From Actinostola sp. cb2023 (lineage: Eukaryota > Cnidaria > Anthozoa > Actiniaria > Actinostolidae): 64,000 nt of DNA. Shown here piece by piece: positions 8,650 through 16,937 of this stretch (position 1 is its first letter; each line of letters starts with the position of its first letter). The notes beneath the pieces were generated by a model, which was given only the letters and a program-made list of their open reading frames with translations, was not told the DNA's origin and did not search any database. A program made the position numbers and the translations under genes. Location of the stretch: the NCBI GenBank assembly GCA_033675265.1, contig JAUJYZ010000610.1, positions 79,501 through 143,500 on the forward strand, given 5' to 3'.

Positions 8650-11211
8650 CTATATGTAGCGCTGTAGGGTGTGACTTGTTACACTTTTTTTACACAGTCT
8701 CCTGTTGGTGCATCCCTTGGATCGGTGATTAGATCCATAGCAAGCAAAACAAAGACCCTTCTGAGTGATGAACCCTTTCTTTTCTTCGAGAGATTTCTTT
8801 GTAAATTCTTTACATTCCTCCAAGTCATGTGACCTTTCACAGAGAGGACACGGTCGTACGCTTGTTGCTCTCCTTGGTTGCTGTGCTGACCCGGCCCCGT
8901 CAAGGGGTTTTCCAATATGGGGATGGTTCATACTTGTCGCGAGGCTACCTGTTCTCTGTCTTGGATAGAGTTGTCTCTTACTTTCATCTGCACTCTTAGT
9001 GTTCTTAGGTCTGTCATCGAGTTTGCTCAGTGCTTCTTTGCTGTAGATTGGGTCGTTGCTGGTTTCCGCTGCACGTTCTATGAATTTGACAATGTCTTTG
9101 AATTTGGCAATCCTTTGCTCCTTGGCTTTAATATTAAGGACTTGCTCTCGCCATTTACTTTGCAGATAAGAAGGCAATTTATGAACGATGGCTTGCATAT
9201 TTGGCGAGTGATTCAGAGTTTCCATGTAATTGATCGTTTTCATAGCGTTCATACATTTTACGAGGAACAAGGATAAGCGTTTCAGACCAGTTGCGTCGTC
9301 ATACTTTACAGAAGGCCACTTTAGAAGTCGATTGATGTAAGCTACAGAGATCTTGTATGGGTCCCCGTACTCCTTGTCAAGAAGCTTCCTGGCCTCGTTG
9401 TAGCCCTCGTCTGGGTCGAGGTGCAGACAGCCTTCGATTAAGTCCTTGGCCTCGCCTTCGAGGTGTTGTTGTAGATAGTACAGACGATCAGCATTGTTTG
9501 TTGTCTTGGGTTTGATGCGTGAGTCAAAGGCCATCATGAATGCTTTATATTCGATTACTGCTCCTTTAAACGTAGGAATCTTTGGTTGTGGTAACGTCAT
9601 GGCTGCCGCCATCTCTTGATGAGAGGAGATCATTTGCTTGTGTTGTTCAAGCTGTGTAGTCATCATGCTAGCGAAGGCTTGTTCTGTAAATGTTGCAGAT
9701 CCTAAAGGTGAGGACGTGTGCATGTGATGTACGCCTGGCGTTGTAAATGTTTCGTTGAATTTCGTTTCTTTGTCTACGTTCGGTTTCTGTGTTTCGTTAA
9801 GTTTTTTCGTTAATGTTCCATTATCTATAGCACTTTGCACATCAGACAAGTCTGTCTGTCTATGATCCTTTACATTGGCACCGACCATTTCGTCGTATTT
9901 CGTTATTTCGCTTTCGTAATATGGTGCGGTAAGTTCTTTCGCTACGTTAGTTGAATGACAATGGGTTTCTTGTGTCTTTAGGTTAACGAGTTGTCCTCCA
10001 GTTGCTTCAGCTACCTTCTCGCCACGACGCCTTTCGTTGACTTTCGTTGTTGCGTCGTCTTGATTTCCATCGTTGTGGTTCGTTGAGACATTGTCAGGAG
10101 GTGATTTGAGTTGTTCCGTTATTGTGTCGTGACATTTCGTTTCGTAGTCCTTCGTTGTAGCTTCATGATGCTTCGCTTCGTTCCGTTCCGTTGTAGCTTC
10201 ATGATGCTTCGTTTCGTTGCGTTCCGCTGTAGCTTCATGATGCTTCGTTTCGTAATCCTTCGTTGTAGCTTCATGATGCTTCGTTTCGTTGCGTTCCGCT
10301 GTAGCTTCATGATGCTTCGTTTCGTTGCGTTTCGCTGTAGCTTCATGATGCTTCGTTTCGTAATCCTTCGTTGTAGCTTCATGATGCTTCGTTTCGTTGC
10401 GTTCCGCTGTAGCTTCATGATGCTTCGTTTCGTAATCCTTCGTTGTAGCTTCATGATGCTTCGTTTCGTTGCATTCCGTTGTATCATCGACGTTGGATGT
10501 GATGCCACCTGAAGCTTGCATAATGTACAGCGATAGGGGCGTGGACTTCATGAGGGGGGTGCCTGAGAGTAGACTCGTCTCTTCGGCGTCGATCGTCGCG
10601 TAGACTTCTTCCCTTGCACGTGACTTAGCAATCTCAGTCTCTAGTCTAAGCTCTTCTGCAGCAGCTTTAAGCTCTTCTGCAGCAGCTTGAAGCTCGAGTT
10701 TTTTCTTTAACAGTGACTTTTCCGCAATCATTTCAGCCAGTTTAAGGCGCTCTCTTTCTCTGGCCGAAGTTCCTGAGTTACTAGATTGCTTACTCGAACG
10801 ACGTGACGAACGTGATGTTGTTGATAAGATGGATCGTTTCTCCATCAGTCGATCAGCTCCTTCTGTGAGTCGTTGCTCTGCCAGTGATATCCACTGCAGT
10901 ACTCGTTGTCTGTATTCTAAAGACCCACATTGCTTTGACACAAAATGATCGTTTTCATTTTCCTTATCCACATCCGACGTCAGTTCTCTGATAAACAATT
11001 CATGAGATCGTTGGGCATACTCAAGTAATTCGTCTAATTCGAAGAGACTTGTTTTCACTAGGTGTAAGTTTTCTTCGTCGATCAAAAGCGCCGTTAGTCT
11101 AGTCTTTTGTCGCGCCACTGTCGACAAGGCTGTTTTTCTATCGTTCTTTAGACGGCGAATTCTTTCTTCCTTTGCCTTCTCGGTCAGAATTCTTTCTCTC
11201 GGTTGATCCAT
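8650..11211 (-). CDS. BEL-1 gag (DUF1759 plus zinc knuckle)
   Basis: The 853-codon frame begins MDQPRERILTEKAKEERIRR 37 bases inside the LTR. A basic and coiled-coil N-terminal half (alanine/glutamate-rich helices near residues 160-200) is followed by about ten 12-residue repeats of the type ETKHHEATTKDY (residues ~240-360). The DUF1759 gag domain spans about residues 540-695 (IPTFKGAVIEYKAFMMAFDS, LPSYLQSKWRE). A zinc-knuckle region follows (CPLCERSHDLEEC, CFACYGSNHRSKGC). The product should form the particle and bind element RNA. Its C-terminus leaves frame in the last knuckle at an A7 run. Confidence 0.9.
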   Translation of the reverse strand: MDQPRERILTEKAKEERIRRLKNDRKTALSTVARQKTRLTALLIDEENLHLVKTSLFELDELLEYAQRSHELFIRELTSDVDKENENDHFVSKQCGSLEYRQRVLQWISLAEQRLTEGADRLMEKRSILSTTSRSSRRSSKQSSNSGTSARERERLKLAEMIAEKSLLKKKLELQAAAEELKAAAEELRLETEIAKSRAREEVYATIDAEETSLLSGTPLMKSTPLSLYIMQASGGITSNVDDTTECNETKHHEATTKDYETKHHEATAERNETKHHEATTKDYETKHHEATAKRNETKHHEATAERNETKHHEATTKDYETKHHEATAERNETKHHEATTERNEAKHHEATTKDYETKCHDTITEQLKSPPDNVSTNHNDGNQDDATTKVNERRRGEKVAEATGGQLVNLKTQETHCHSTNVAKELTAPYYESEITKYDEMVGANVKDHRQTDLSDVQSAIDNGTLTKKLNETQKPNVDKETKFNETFTTPGVHHMHTSSPLGSATFTEQAFASMMTTQLEQHKQMISSHQEMAAAMTLPQPKIPTFKGAVIEYKAFMMAFDSRIKPKTTNNADRLYYLQQHLEGEAKDLIEGCLHLDPDEGYNEARKLLDKEYGDPYKISVAYINRLLKWPSVKYDDATGLKRLSLFLVKCMNAMKTINYMETLNHSPNMQAIVHKLPSYLQSKWREQVLNIKAKEQRIAKFKDIVKFIERAAETSNDPIYSKEALSKLDDRPKNTKSADESKRQLYPRQRTGSLATSMNHPHIGKPLDGAGSAQQPRRATSVRPCPLCERSHDLEECKEFTKKSLEEKKGFITQKGLCFACYGSNHRSKGCTNRRLCKKSVTSHTLQRYI
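8685..8691 (-). promoter_or_regulatory. A7 homopolymer at the gag-pol frame junction of BEL-1
   Basis: On the minus strand the gag frame reads TGT AAA AAA AGT. The pol frame, which restores the conserved CNKSHPTALH end of the knuckle, is minus one from here. A Lys-tRNA could slip on seven A's. However the canonical spacing C-x2-C would need only five A's, so an insertion of two A's (real or assembly) is an equally good explanation. Confidence 0.4.
10131..10486 (-). repeat. 36-bp tandem repeats inside BEL-1 gag
   Basis: About ten 36-bp units encode alternating variants of ETKHHEATTKDY and ETKHHEATAERN. Because the unit is a multiple of three, other frames are open as well, but those are shadows. 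Confidence 0.85.
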
Positions 11212-11247
11212 AGCAGATTAACGAGGTCATATAATTTTGTAAACTAA

Positions 11248-11575
11248 TGTAGGTGCATGAGGCGTTCTTTGGGATATACTATAACTTGAATACTCGCTCT
11301 TTCTGATGTATACATTCTTTGTGTTCTTTTAATACATGTTATCGGTCGCGAAGCGGTTTACAAACTGTAATGGTAAATATAAGATGACATTCACTAAACG
11401 TTTGAAGCATCTGAAAATAGAAAGGACTTACATTATATTCTCCTGGCTTACGTCCTACATTCCTTAAACCTCGACTCAACTGTCTTCAACCATGGCCGAC
11501 TCTCTCGTGCTCTCTCGTGCTCTAACCTAGGCCCTCTCGGCCGGATCATGCCCAGGCCTGTCTGCGGCAGTAACA
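11248..11575 (-). repeat. BEL-1 5' LTR
   Basis: Partner of 4085-4415. The minus-strand transcript starts within it. The sequence just inside (TTAGTTTACAAAATTATATG on the minus strand) does not match a primer site that I can assign to a tRNA. Confidence 0.9.
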
Positions 11576-11850
11576 TATGGTGAAACCAACTATCACATGG
11601 ATGTACGTACTGCTGGTGTTCAATACATGACAAATAACCCAGAAAGGTTTATTGAGAGTAATACAGCTTACTCATGGGTAAAGTATCTATCTAATATGTC
11701 TCGACAAGGTACATGGTGTGATGCACTAATCATACAAGCAGTTGCAGATGCTATATGAATCTTACCATCCGTATTACAGAATCAAATGAGGGCTTTGCAG
11801 CATTCACTGTTATTAGGCCAATACAGACTGGAAATAACACCGGCCGCGGC
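11576..11850 (+). pseudogene. OTU-domain remnant, right part, frameshifted
   Basis: Directly outside the BEL-1 5' LTR a plus frame encodes the middle of an OTU cysteine protease domain: YGETNYHMDVRTAGVQYM, then NPERFIE, SWVKYLSNMSRQGTW and IIQAVADA. The frame stops at 11758. The domain continues as NLTIRITES in another frame from 11755, consistent with a two-base (AT) duplication. The catalytic Cys and His ends are absent. OTU domains like this are common both in cellular deubiquitinases and in transposon-encoded proteins; which one this was cannot be decided here. Confidence 0.7.
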
Positions 11851-11931
11851 CTTCGAAATCCACACTGCTCCCACAGGGATTCCAATTCAACTAACTTGGG
11901 TGATCCAAAGCATTCCCACAAGGGCACGAGT

Positions 11932-11957
11932 GAACCCTGCCGACAGGGTCTAGTTGT
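11932..11957 (+). other. Short hairpin tail (GGGCACGAGTGA type)
   Basis: GGGCACGAGTGAACCCTGCC precedes a stem AACCCTG/CAGGGTc and TCTAGTT. A similar arrangement (GGGCACGAGTGAGCGCTTG, AAGCGTCTAGTT) occurs at about 61966-62000, suggesting a shared repeat-family end. Confidence 0.35.
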
Positions 11958-12216
11958 AATTGCATAATCGTTGTCGGGGTGAAAATCTTGAAAGCTAGCT
12001 ATGACCAAAAAGGAATTCTGGGAAAATAAAACTCTCAAATAACACCGTCAAATGATCAACCTTTTTATGCAGACTTGTAGGATCTTAGTTAAATAGCTGA
12101 TATACCTTCAAAACTACGAGAACATTGAATATATCTGTATGTAATGTAGCTCATGAACTGATTTCCCATCCATCCTTGCGGTCTCAGCTTCTATGATTTA
12201 TGATATTCAACCCGAC
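11958..12216. mobile_element. MITE R1 copy A, left part (interrupted by BEL-2)
   Basis: The left terminal repeat AATTGCATAATCGTTGTCG recurs inverted at the far end, which now lies beyond BEL-2 (16920-16937, CCGATAACGATT). The body (GGAATTCTGGGAAA... to GGTCTCAGCTTCTATG) matches 17943-18173 in inverted orientation at roughly 90 percent by eye. Confidence 0.75.
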
Positions 12217-12438
12217 TGTAGTTTATTCGCAAATCCATGAAGTTAAACAGTACAATCCACAGATGTGAGATGGAAAATGTGTGAGTCTTAGAGGCCCACA
12301 AACTGACGAAAAACGAACTATAAACTAAGCTACATGATACTAATCCATGACTAGAACAAGAGCACGAGGTCGACTAGACTCATGTGTAAAACCGCTGACT
12401 TCTAATACTAATGGTAAAAACCGCTGACCTCAGCAACA
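12217..12438 (-). repeat. BEL-2 3' LTR
   Basis: Runs TGTAGTTTATTCGC...CTCAGCAACA on the plus strand and matches 16698-16919. Confidence 0.9.
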
Positions 12439-12542
12439 TGGCTCCTCTAACTGCGCATGCAGTTACAATCAAAACAAAACTATAACAAGTATTATAATGT
12501 TCTGTAGTTGCTAACAATAAAGCAAAAACTGTTTGAAAATCT

Positions 12543-12705
12543 AAATGTTCAACAATGTTCTTTTGATATGGCTCCTCGTAGGGGAATCCAAGCTGTTCCA
12601 AATGTTCAACAATGTTCTTTTGATATGGCTCCTCGTAGGGGAATCCAAGCTGTTCCAAATGTTCAACAATGTTCATTTGATATGGCTCCTCGTAGAGGAA
12701 TCCAG
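12543..12705 (-). repeat. 57-bp tandem repeat (3 copies) before the BEL-2 3' LTR
   Basis: Three units starting AATGTTCAACAATGTTC and containing ATGGCTCCTCGTAG lie at the end of the gag-pol frame. The last unit carries point differences. All three plus frames remain open, which is a consequence of the repeat and not evidence of genes. Confidence 0.8.
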
Positions 12706-15639
12706 GCTCTGGTCTTCTGTAGACATCAACAAAACAAGCTTGTGAATAGGACGATCCAATAGTGTAGCAGGTTGGCGACGTTTCTCATTCTTGTCCAAAG
12801 TCTTATCAGCCATCCTCAGCCAAACCTGATTGGCCATGTACTGTAGTACTCTTCTCCGCCACTTTTTTGAGTATACTTCTTTGGCTTTGATGGATCTTTT
12901 ATCTTGCACAGAGTATGGCTTTTCTTGGTTCGGATATTCATTAAAATCTGTAGCTAAAACCTTAATCACTGCTTCTGTGCTGAAGATTTCCTTGGCTTTA
13001 GAATGGAATACAAAGTGATTGTTCTCATTCACATTAGTTAGATGACAGTTCGCTTCGAGATGATTATCTTCACTTGTTGACTTACAGATTCTTCCGATGA
13101 CTCCCCATCCATGGATGGTCTTCTGGCCACAGGGCTCTTCTTCTCCTCCTGCGATGATTTGCCTAGGTCTAATAGCTCTAGTACAGTTACTTCCAATCAA
13201 TAGGGACACTTCAATATCTGCGCGGTATGGCATCAATTCTTTTGAAACTTGTTGCAGGTGTTTCCATTGACTAACTGCTTCAGGTTTAGGTATCTGAGGC
13301 CTATTAGCTGGTATCGTTGGTCGCCGAAAGGCTGTAGGCAACTTCACAAGGTTATCTTTGTTGTGGTCTAAGATCTCAAGTCCACGTATCTTCCTACTCT
13401 GTATAAGCACGTTTCCTTCCTGTACAGTTGTCAACTTCAGCTTTGTTTCTGGCCCTGTAACATTGAGTTTGTTACAGAGTGTCTCTGATTGGCTTACATT
13501 TGCTTGCTCTTCCGATACTGCATACTGTAGAATCTTATTACTTTCTTCGCCTTCTAATCTCACCCACACTGGAACAATTATGGCGTTGTCAGGTCCTACT
13601 TGACCATCAATGTTGTACACTCTGGTACGGCTTGCAACAGCTTCCTTGGGCTTTTCTTCATGTAGACAAGTAGGATGACTTTCTTCACACAATTTACATG
13701 TTACTTTACTCTTGCAATCCTTTGCTTGATGCTGTGTTGGCTTTACACAAATCATACACAATCTCTTTCTGAAGATAAAGTTATTGCGTTCGGTGAAGGG
13801 ATTGTCTCTAAATGTCACACAGTCATTTAGTTCATGTGCTTCCTTGCAAAATAAACACAAATTTCTAGAGGTAGAACTAGGTGTTGTCTTATCTTCTGCT
13901 CGTTCACTTTGTGCATTACTTGTTGCAGATGTGACAAAGGCAGATACACTTCGGCCTTTGTATCCTTTATCATAACTTGTTGAGTTTACAGTTGTCAACT
14001 TAAACAGGTTTTCCAACTCTGGAATGTTTGCATTATTTGTTGCAGATGTGACAAAGGCAGATACACTTCGGCCTTTGTATGCTTTATCATAACTTGTTGA
14101 GTTTACAGTTGTCAACTTAGACAGGTTTTCCAACTCTGGAATGTTTGCATTATTTGTTGCAGATGTGACAAAGGCAGATACACTTCGGCCTTTGTATGCT
14201 TTATTATAACTTGTTGAGTTTACAGTTGTCAACTTAGACAGGTTTTCCAACTCTGGAATGTTTGCATTATTTGTTGCAGATGTGACAAAGGCAGATACAC
14301 TTCGGCCTTTGTATGCTTTATTATAACTTGTTGAGTTTACAGTTGTCAACTTAGACAGGTTTTCCAACTCTGGAATGTTTGCATTATTTGTTGCAGATGT
14401 GACAAAGGCAGATACACTTCGGCCTTTGTATGCTTTATTATAACTTGTTGAGTTTACAGTTGTCAACTTAGACAGGTTTTCCAACTCTGGAATGTTTGCA
14501 TTATTTGTTGCAGATGTGACAAAGGCAGATACACTTCGGCCTTTGTATGCTTTATTATAACTTGTTGAGTTTACAGTTGTCAACTTAGACAGGTTTTCCA
14601 ACTCTGGAATGTTTGCATTATTTGTTGCAGATGTGACAAAGGCAGATACACTTCGGCCTTTGTATGCTTTATTATAACTTGTTGAGTTTACAGTTGTCAA
14701 CTTAGACAGGTTTTCCAACTCTGGAATGTTTGCATTATTTGTTGCAGATGTGACAAAGGCAGATACACTTCGGCCTTTGTATGCTTTATTATAACTTGTT
14801 GAGTTTACAGTTGTCAACTTAGACAGGTTTTCCAACTCTGGAATGTTTGCATTATCAGAGGACTCTCTAACAAAGTCTGCAAACTTGAAGAAAGGTGGGT
14901 AGTCCATTTCAGCACTTGACGTCCTCCACTTGGTGATGTCTCTCCACTTGCCCTCTAGGTGATAGGGAAGTTTATCAACTAATTTTGCATTCTCATTTGC
15001 AAAGTCCAAAATAGCAAGACTTGCTATAGTTTTTCTAGCCACAACAATTTTGTCAAGAAAATCAGAGAATTCTCTTAGACCACTGGCATCTCCTGGTCCA
15101 ACTTTGGGCCATTTCTCAAGCTTACTTAGAAATGCTGCACTTACAACATTGCTGTTTCCATATCTTTCTTGCAAAACAGACTTAGCCTTTACATATGCAT
15201 CCTTGGTTCCTGTCAAGAGATAGTGTTCCACAACTTGTTTAGGACTTCCTAAAACATATTGATTCAACAGATTCAACTTAGTATCTGCGTCCATTTCTCT
15301 CGAGTCGATTAGGGCTTCAAAGGCACTGTTCCACTCTGGATATTCTAGTGGATTACCACTAAACACAGGAATCTTTACAGTGGGCAAGTGGAAGATGTGG
15401 TTTGAGGGATTGCTCTCTTTACTTTGGCTAACATTAGCCAAGGCAAAATTTTCCCACACAGGTACTGTACTTGTGTCTACTTGTGATGTAAATTGCATGT
15501 CCCTGCTTACTAATGATTTATGTGTAGATGGAGTTGACTGGATCTTTGTTGTTGATACAAACTGATTTGGTTGACTAGGAGTCAAGGTATATTCAGGTGC
15601 TATAGGACTTATCTCAGGTAATAATACAGATGTATACAC
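12673..15639 (-). CDS. BEL-2 gag-protease remnant with DUF5641 tail
   Basis: In this 988-codon frame DUF1759 (IPVFSGNPLEYPEWNSAFEA to LPYHLEGKWRD) spans residues ~83-255. Eight 39-residue repeats occupy ~263-575. A zinc-knuckle region with CKEAHELNDC, CMICVKPTQHQAKDC and CKLCEESHPTCLH lies at ~593-663. The DUF1758 region follows, but the expected catalytic D-[DN]-x-S is replaced by SEEQAN, so the protease should be inactive. LLIGSNCTRAIRPRQ and HGWGVIG mark the rest of DUF1758. The last ~75 residues (YSKKWRRRVLQYMANQ, RPIHKLVLLMS) belong to the DUF5641 end of integrase, joined in frame. The true start lies in the upstream gag frame, not at this Met. Confidence 0.85.
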   Translation of the reverse strand: MYTSVLLPEISPIAPEYTLTPSQPNQFVSTTKIQSTPSTHKSLVSRDMQFTSQVDTSTVPVWENFALANVSQSKESNPSNHIFHLPTVKIPVFSGNPLEYPEWNSAFEALIDSREMDADTKLNLLNQYVLGSPKQVVEHYLLTGTKDAYVKAKSVLQERYGNSNVVSAAFLSKLEKWPKVGPGDASGLREFSDFLDKIVVARKTIASLAILDFANENAKLVDKLPYHLEGKWRDITKWRTSSAEMDYPPFFKFADFVRESSDNANIPELENLSKLTTVNSTSYNKAYKGRSVSAFVTSATNNANIPELENLSKLTTVNSTSYNKAYKGRSVSAFVTSATNNANIPELENLSKLTTVNSTSYNKAYKGRSVSAFVTSATNNANIPELENLSKLTTVNSTSYNKAYKGRSVSAFVTSATNNANIPELENLSKLTTVNSTSYNKAYKGRSVSAFVTSATNNANIPELENLSKLTTVNSTSYNKAYKGRSVSAFVTSATNNANIPELENLSKLTTVNSTSYDKAYKGRSVSAFVTSATNNANIPELENLFKLTTVNSTSYDKGYKGRSVSAFVTSATSNAQSERAEDKTTPSSTSRNLCLFCKEAHELNDCVTFRDNPFTERNNFIFRKRLCMICVKPTQHQAKDCKSKVTCKLCEESHPTCLHEEKPKEAVASRTRVYNIDGQVGPDNAIIVPVWVRLEGEESNKILQYAVSEEQANVSQSETLCNKLNVTGPETKLKLTTVQEGNVLIQSRKIRGLEILDHNKDNLVKLPTAFRRPTIPANRPQIPKPEAVSQWKHLQQVSKELMPYRADIEVSLLIGSNCTRAIRPRQIIAGGEEEPCGQKTIHGWGVIGRICKSTSEDNHLEANCHLTNVNENNHFVFHSKAKEIFSTEAVIKVLATDFNEYPNQEKPYSVQDKRSIKAKEVYSKKWRRRVLQYMANQVWLRMADKTLDKNEKRRQPATLLDRPIHKLVLLMSTEDQSLDSSTRSHIK
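13914..14850 (-). repeat. 117-bp coding minisatellite (8 units) in BEL-2 gag
   Basis: Eight head-to-tail 117-bp units each encode 39 residues, starting NANIPELENLSKLTTVNSTS and ending VTSATN. The central units look identical, while the two 3'-most units in coding order carry changes (YDKAYK, YDKGYK, ENLFK). The array is between DUF1759 and the zinc knuckles. Exact unit identity indicates recent expansion or gene conversion. Confidence 0.92.
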
Positions 15640-16655
15640 GTAGCTTGACTTGAAGAAATTGGTGTTGAGTGATGAGCACTAACTTGAGTTATACAAGGTG
15701 TAGCATGATATACAGGGACTGTTGTGATTACCTGATCAGGTGGTAATACAGACGTACACGTAGCTTGACTTGAAGAAATTGGTGTAGCATGATATGCAGG
15801 AACTGTTTTAAGTATTGATGTGGCTGTTGAGATGGGCCTCTCTAAAATATTGAGCTGCTCAGATGAGAAAATAAATCTTCTCATATCTTCCTCCTTATCT
15901 TCAGGGGGCAATGAGTCTAAATCTTGTTCCATTTCTACAGTCTGCTTTCTCTCAGTCTTTCTATACACATTGAGTTTCGCTGAATTTTCAGCAATCTGTT
16001 GGTTTAGTCTCAACTTCTCCTTCTCTTCTTCTTGTTCAACCTTCAGACGTGTTTGTTGACCAGCAAAGGCCAACTTTACTTCGAGCACAGCCTTTTCTTT
16101 CTCTAGTTCAAGCCTTTCATCTTTTACACTTTTCCCTCTGGAACGTGAGCTTCCTTTGGATCTGGTTCTGGTTCTATAGGATCCACCGTTGCTCTCTAGC
16201 TTAAGTATTGTAAGCTTTTCTAAGTGTTCGATTTCCGCTCTCATGTCACGTTCGAAGACACTCCATTCTTCAGTAATTTGTTGATAACAACAGTCAACAT
16301 CATTCTGTTCGCTTTCACTATGGTTAAGTGCTTTAATATCACTGTAGACATCACTAAATTCTGATAGTAACACTTGTGCCTTCGAGAACTCTCGTTTTAA
16401 TTCAGACGGCGATTCACTCTGTCCACGAAGGATGATTGTTCGTCGAATATGGGTGGACAACTCGTTTCGTTTTGATTTTAGCGCTTTGATTCTCGTACAA
16501 AATTGGAATTCTTTACCTTTCTCGGTCAGCGTTCTTTTCCGTTTGGCGAACTTTTCACTACTTAGGTCAATTTCTTGCACTTTACTGGTCTTAGATGTCG
16601 TTGGAAGACTTCTGTACGACGCCATCTTGAAAATCTTGAATCCAAATAAACTCAA
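15609..16655 (-). CDS. BEL-2 gag N-terminal part (coiled coil)
   Basis: A 348-codon frame whose likely start is the second Met (16625, MASYRSLPTTSKTSK), since the first lies in a short hydrophobic leader. The protein is basic then strongly helical, with a predicted coiled coil around residues 170-240 (LELEKEKAVLEVKLAF, EQEEEKEKLRLNQQ). Two similar stretches with YHATPISSSQATC lie near the end. The frame stops at 15609 while the main gag frame continues from 15639; the second SSSQATC copy has two extra bases relative to the first, which explains the break. No domain beyond BEL gag architecture is recognised. Confidence 0.75.
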   Translation of the reverse strand: MSLFGFKIFKMASYRSLPTTSKTSKVQEIDLSSEKFAKRKRTLTEKGKEFQFCTRIKALKSKRNELSTHIRRTIILRGQSESPSELKREFSKAQVLLSEFSDVYSDIKALNHSESEQNDVDCCYQQITEEWSVFERDMRAEIEHLEKLTILKLESNGGSYRTRTRSKGSSRSRGKSVKDERLELEKEKAVLEVKLAFAGQQTRLKVEQEEEKEKLRLNQQIAENSAKLNVYRKTERKQTVEMEQDLDSLPPEDKEEDMRRFIFSSEQLNILERPISTATSILKTVPAYHATPISSSQATCTSVLPPDQVITTVPVYHATPCITQVSAHHSTPISSSQATCIHLYYYLR

Positions 16656-16697
16656 ACTTCGTCGTTAACTTGGGCTCTAAAGCGTTACATTTTCCAT

Positions 16698-16919
16698 TGT
16701 AATTTATTCGCAAATCCATGAAGTTAAACAGTACAATCCACAGATGTGAGATGGAAAATGTGTGAGCCTTAGAGGCCCACAAACTGACGAAAAACGAACT
16801 ATAAACTAAGCTACATGATACTAATCCATGACTAGAACAAGAGCACGAGGTCGACTAGACTCATGTGTAAAACCGCTGACTTCTAATACTAATGGTAAAA
16901 ACCGCTGACCTCAGCAACA
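16698..16919 (-). repeat. BEL-2 5' LTR
   Basis: Partner of 12217-12438. I could not match the sequence just inside it (ATGGAAAATG on the minus strand) to a tRNA primer site. Confidence 0.9.
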
Positions 16920-16937
16920 CCGATAACGATTCTATTG
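16920..16937. mobile_element. MITE R1 copy A, right terminal repeat
   Basis: CCGATAACGATTCTATT is the inverted counterpart of the left terminal repeat at 11958. Its first five bases are the BEL-2 target duplication. Confidence 0.6.

Larger units (their letters stand above)
4085..11575 (-). mobile_element. BEL-1: Pao/BEL LTR retrotransposon (7.5 kb)
   Basis: LTRs of 331 and 328 bp bound a minus-strand gag-pol with Pao/BEL domains in order: coiled-coil gag with DUF1759, zinc knuckle, DUF1758 aspartic protease, RT (YVDD), RNase H, integrase and DUF5641. The LTRs appear to differ only by three indel bases, so the insertion is young. A purine-rich stretch (AGGGACCGGGA) precedes the 3' LTR. No 5-bp target duplication is visible. 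Gag and protease-RT are open, while the last third is broken in many places and contains an n at 5742. The insertion separates two parts of an OTU-domain remnant. Confidence 0.92.
12217..16919 (-). mobile_element. BEL-2: internally deleted, gag-dominated Pao/BEL element (4.7 kb)
   Basis: Two 222-bp LTRs that appear to differ at two positions bound gag, zinc knuckle, a degenerate protease region and only the final DUF5641 piece of integrase. RT, RNase H and the integrase catalytic core are missing, with the junction near 12900 still in frame. The flanks read CCGAC and CCGAT, a 5-bp target duplication with one change, as expected for BEL. It is inserted in the terminal repeat of MITE R1. It must be non-autonomous. 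High LTR identity shows that it moved recently, presumably using proteins from another BEL element. Confidence 0.9.

Noticed and set aside
10111..10512. Open frames on both strands of about 130 codons
   Set aside because: Shadows of the 36-bp repeat in BEL-1 gag; the gag frame alone continues into recognised domains.
13914..14850. CRISPR-like array of 117-bp repeats
   Set aside because: Direct head-to-tail coding repeats without spacers inside an open gag frame.
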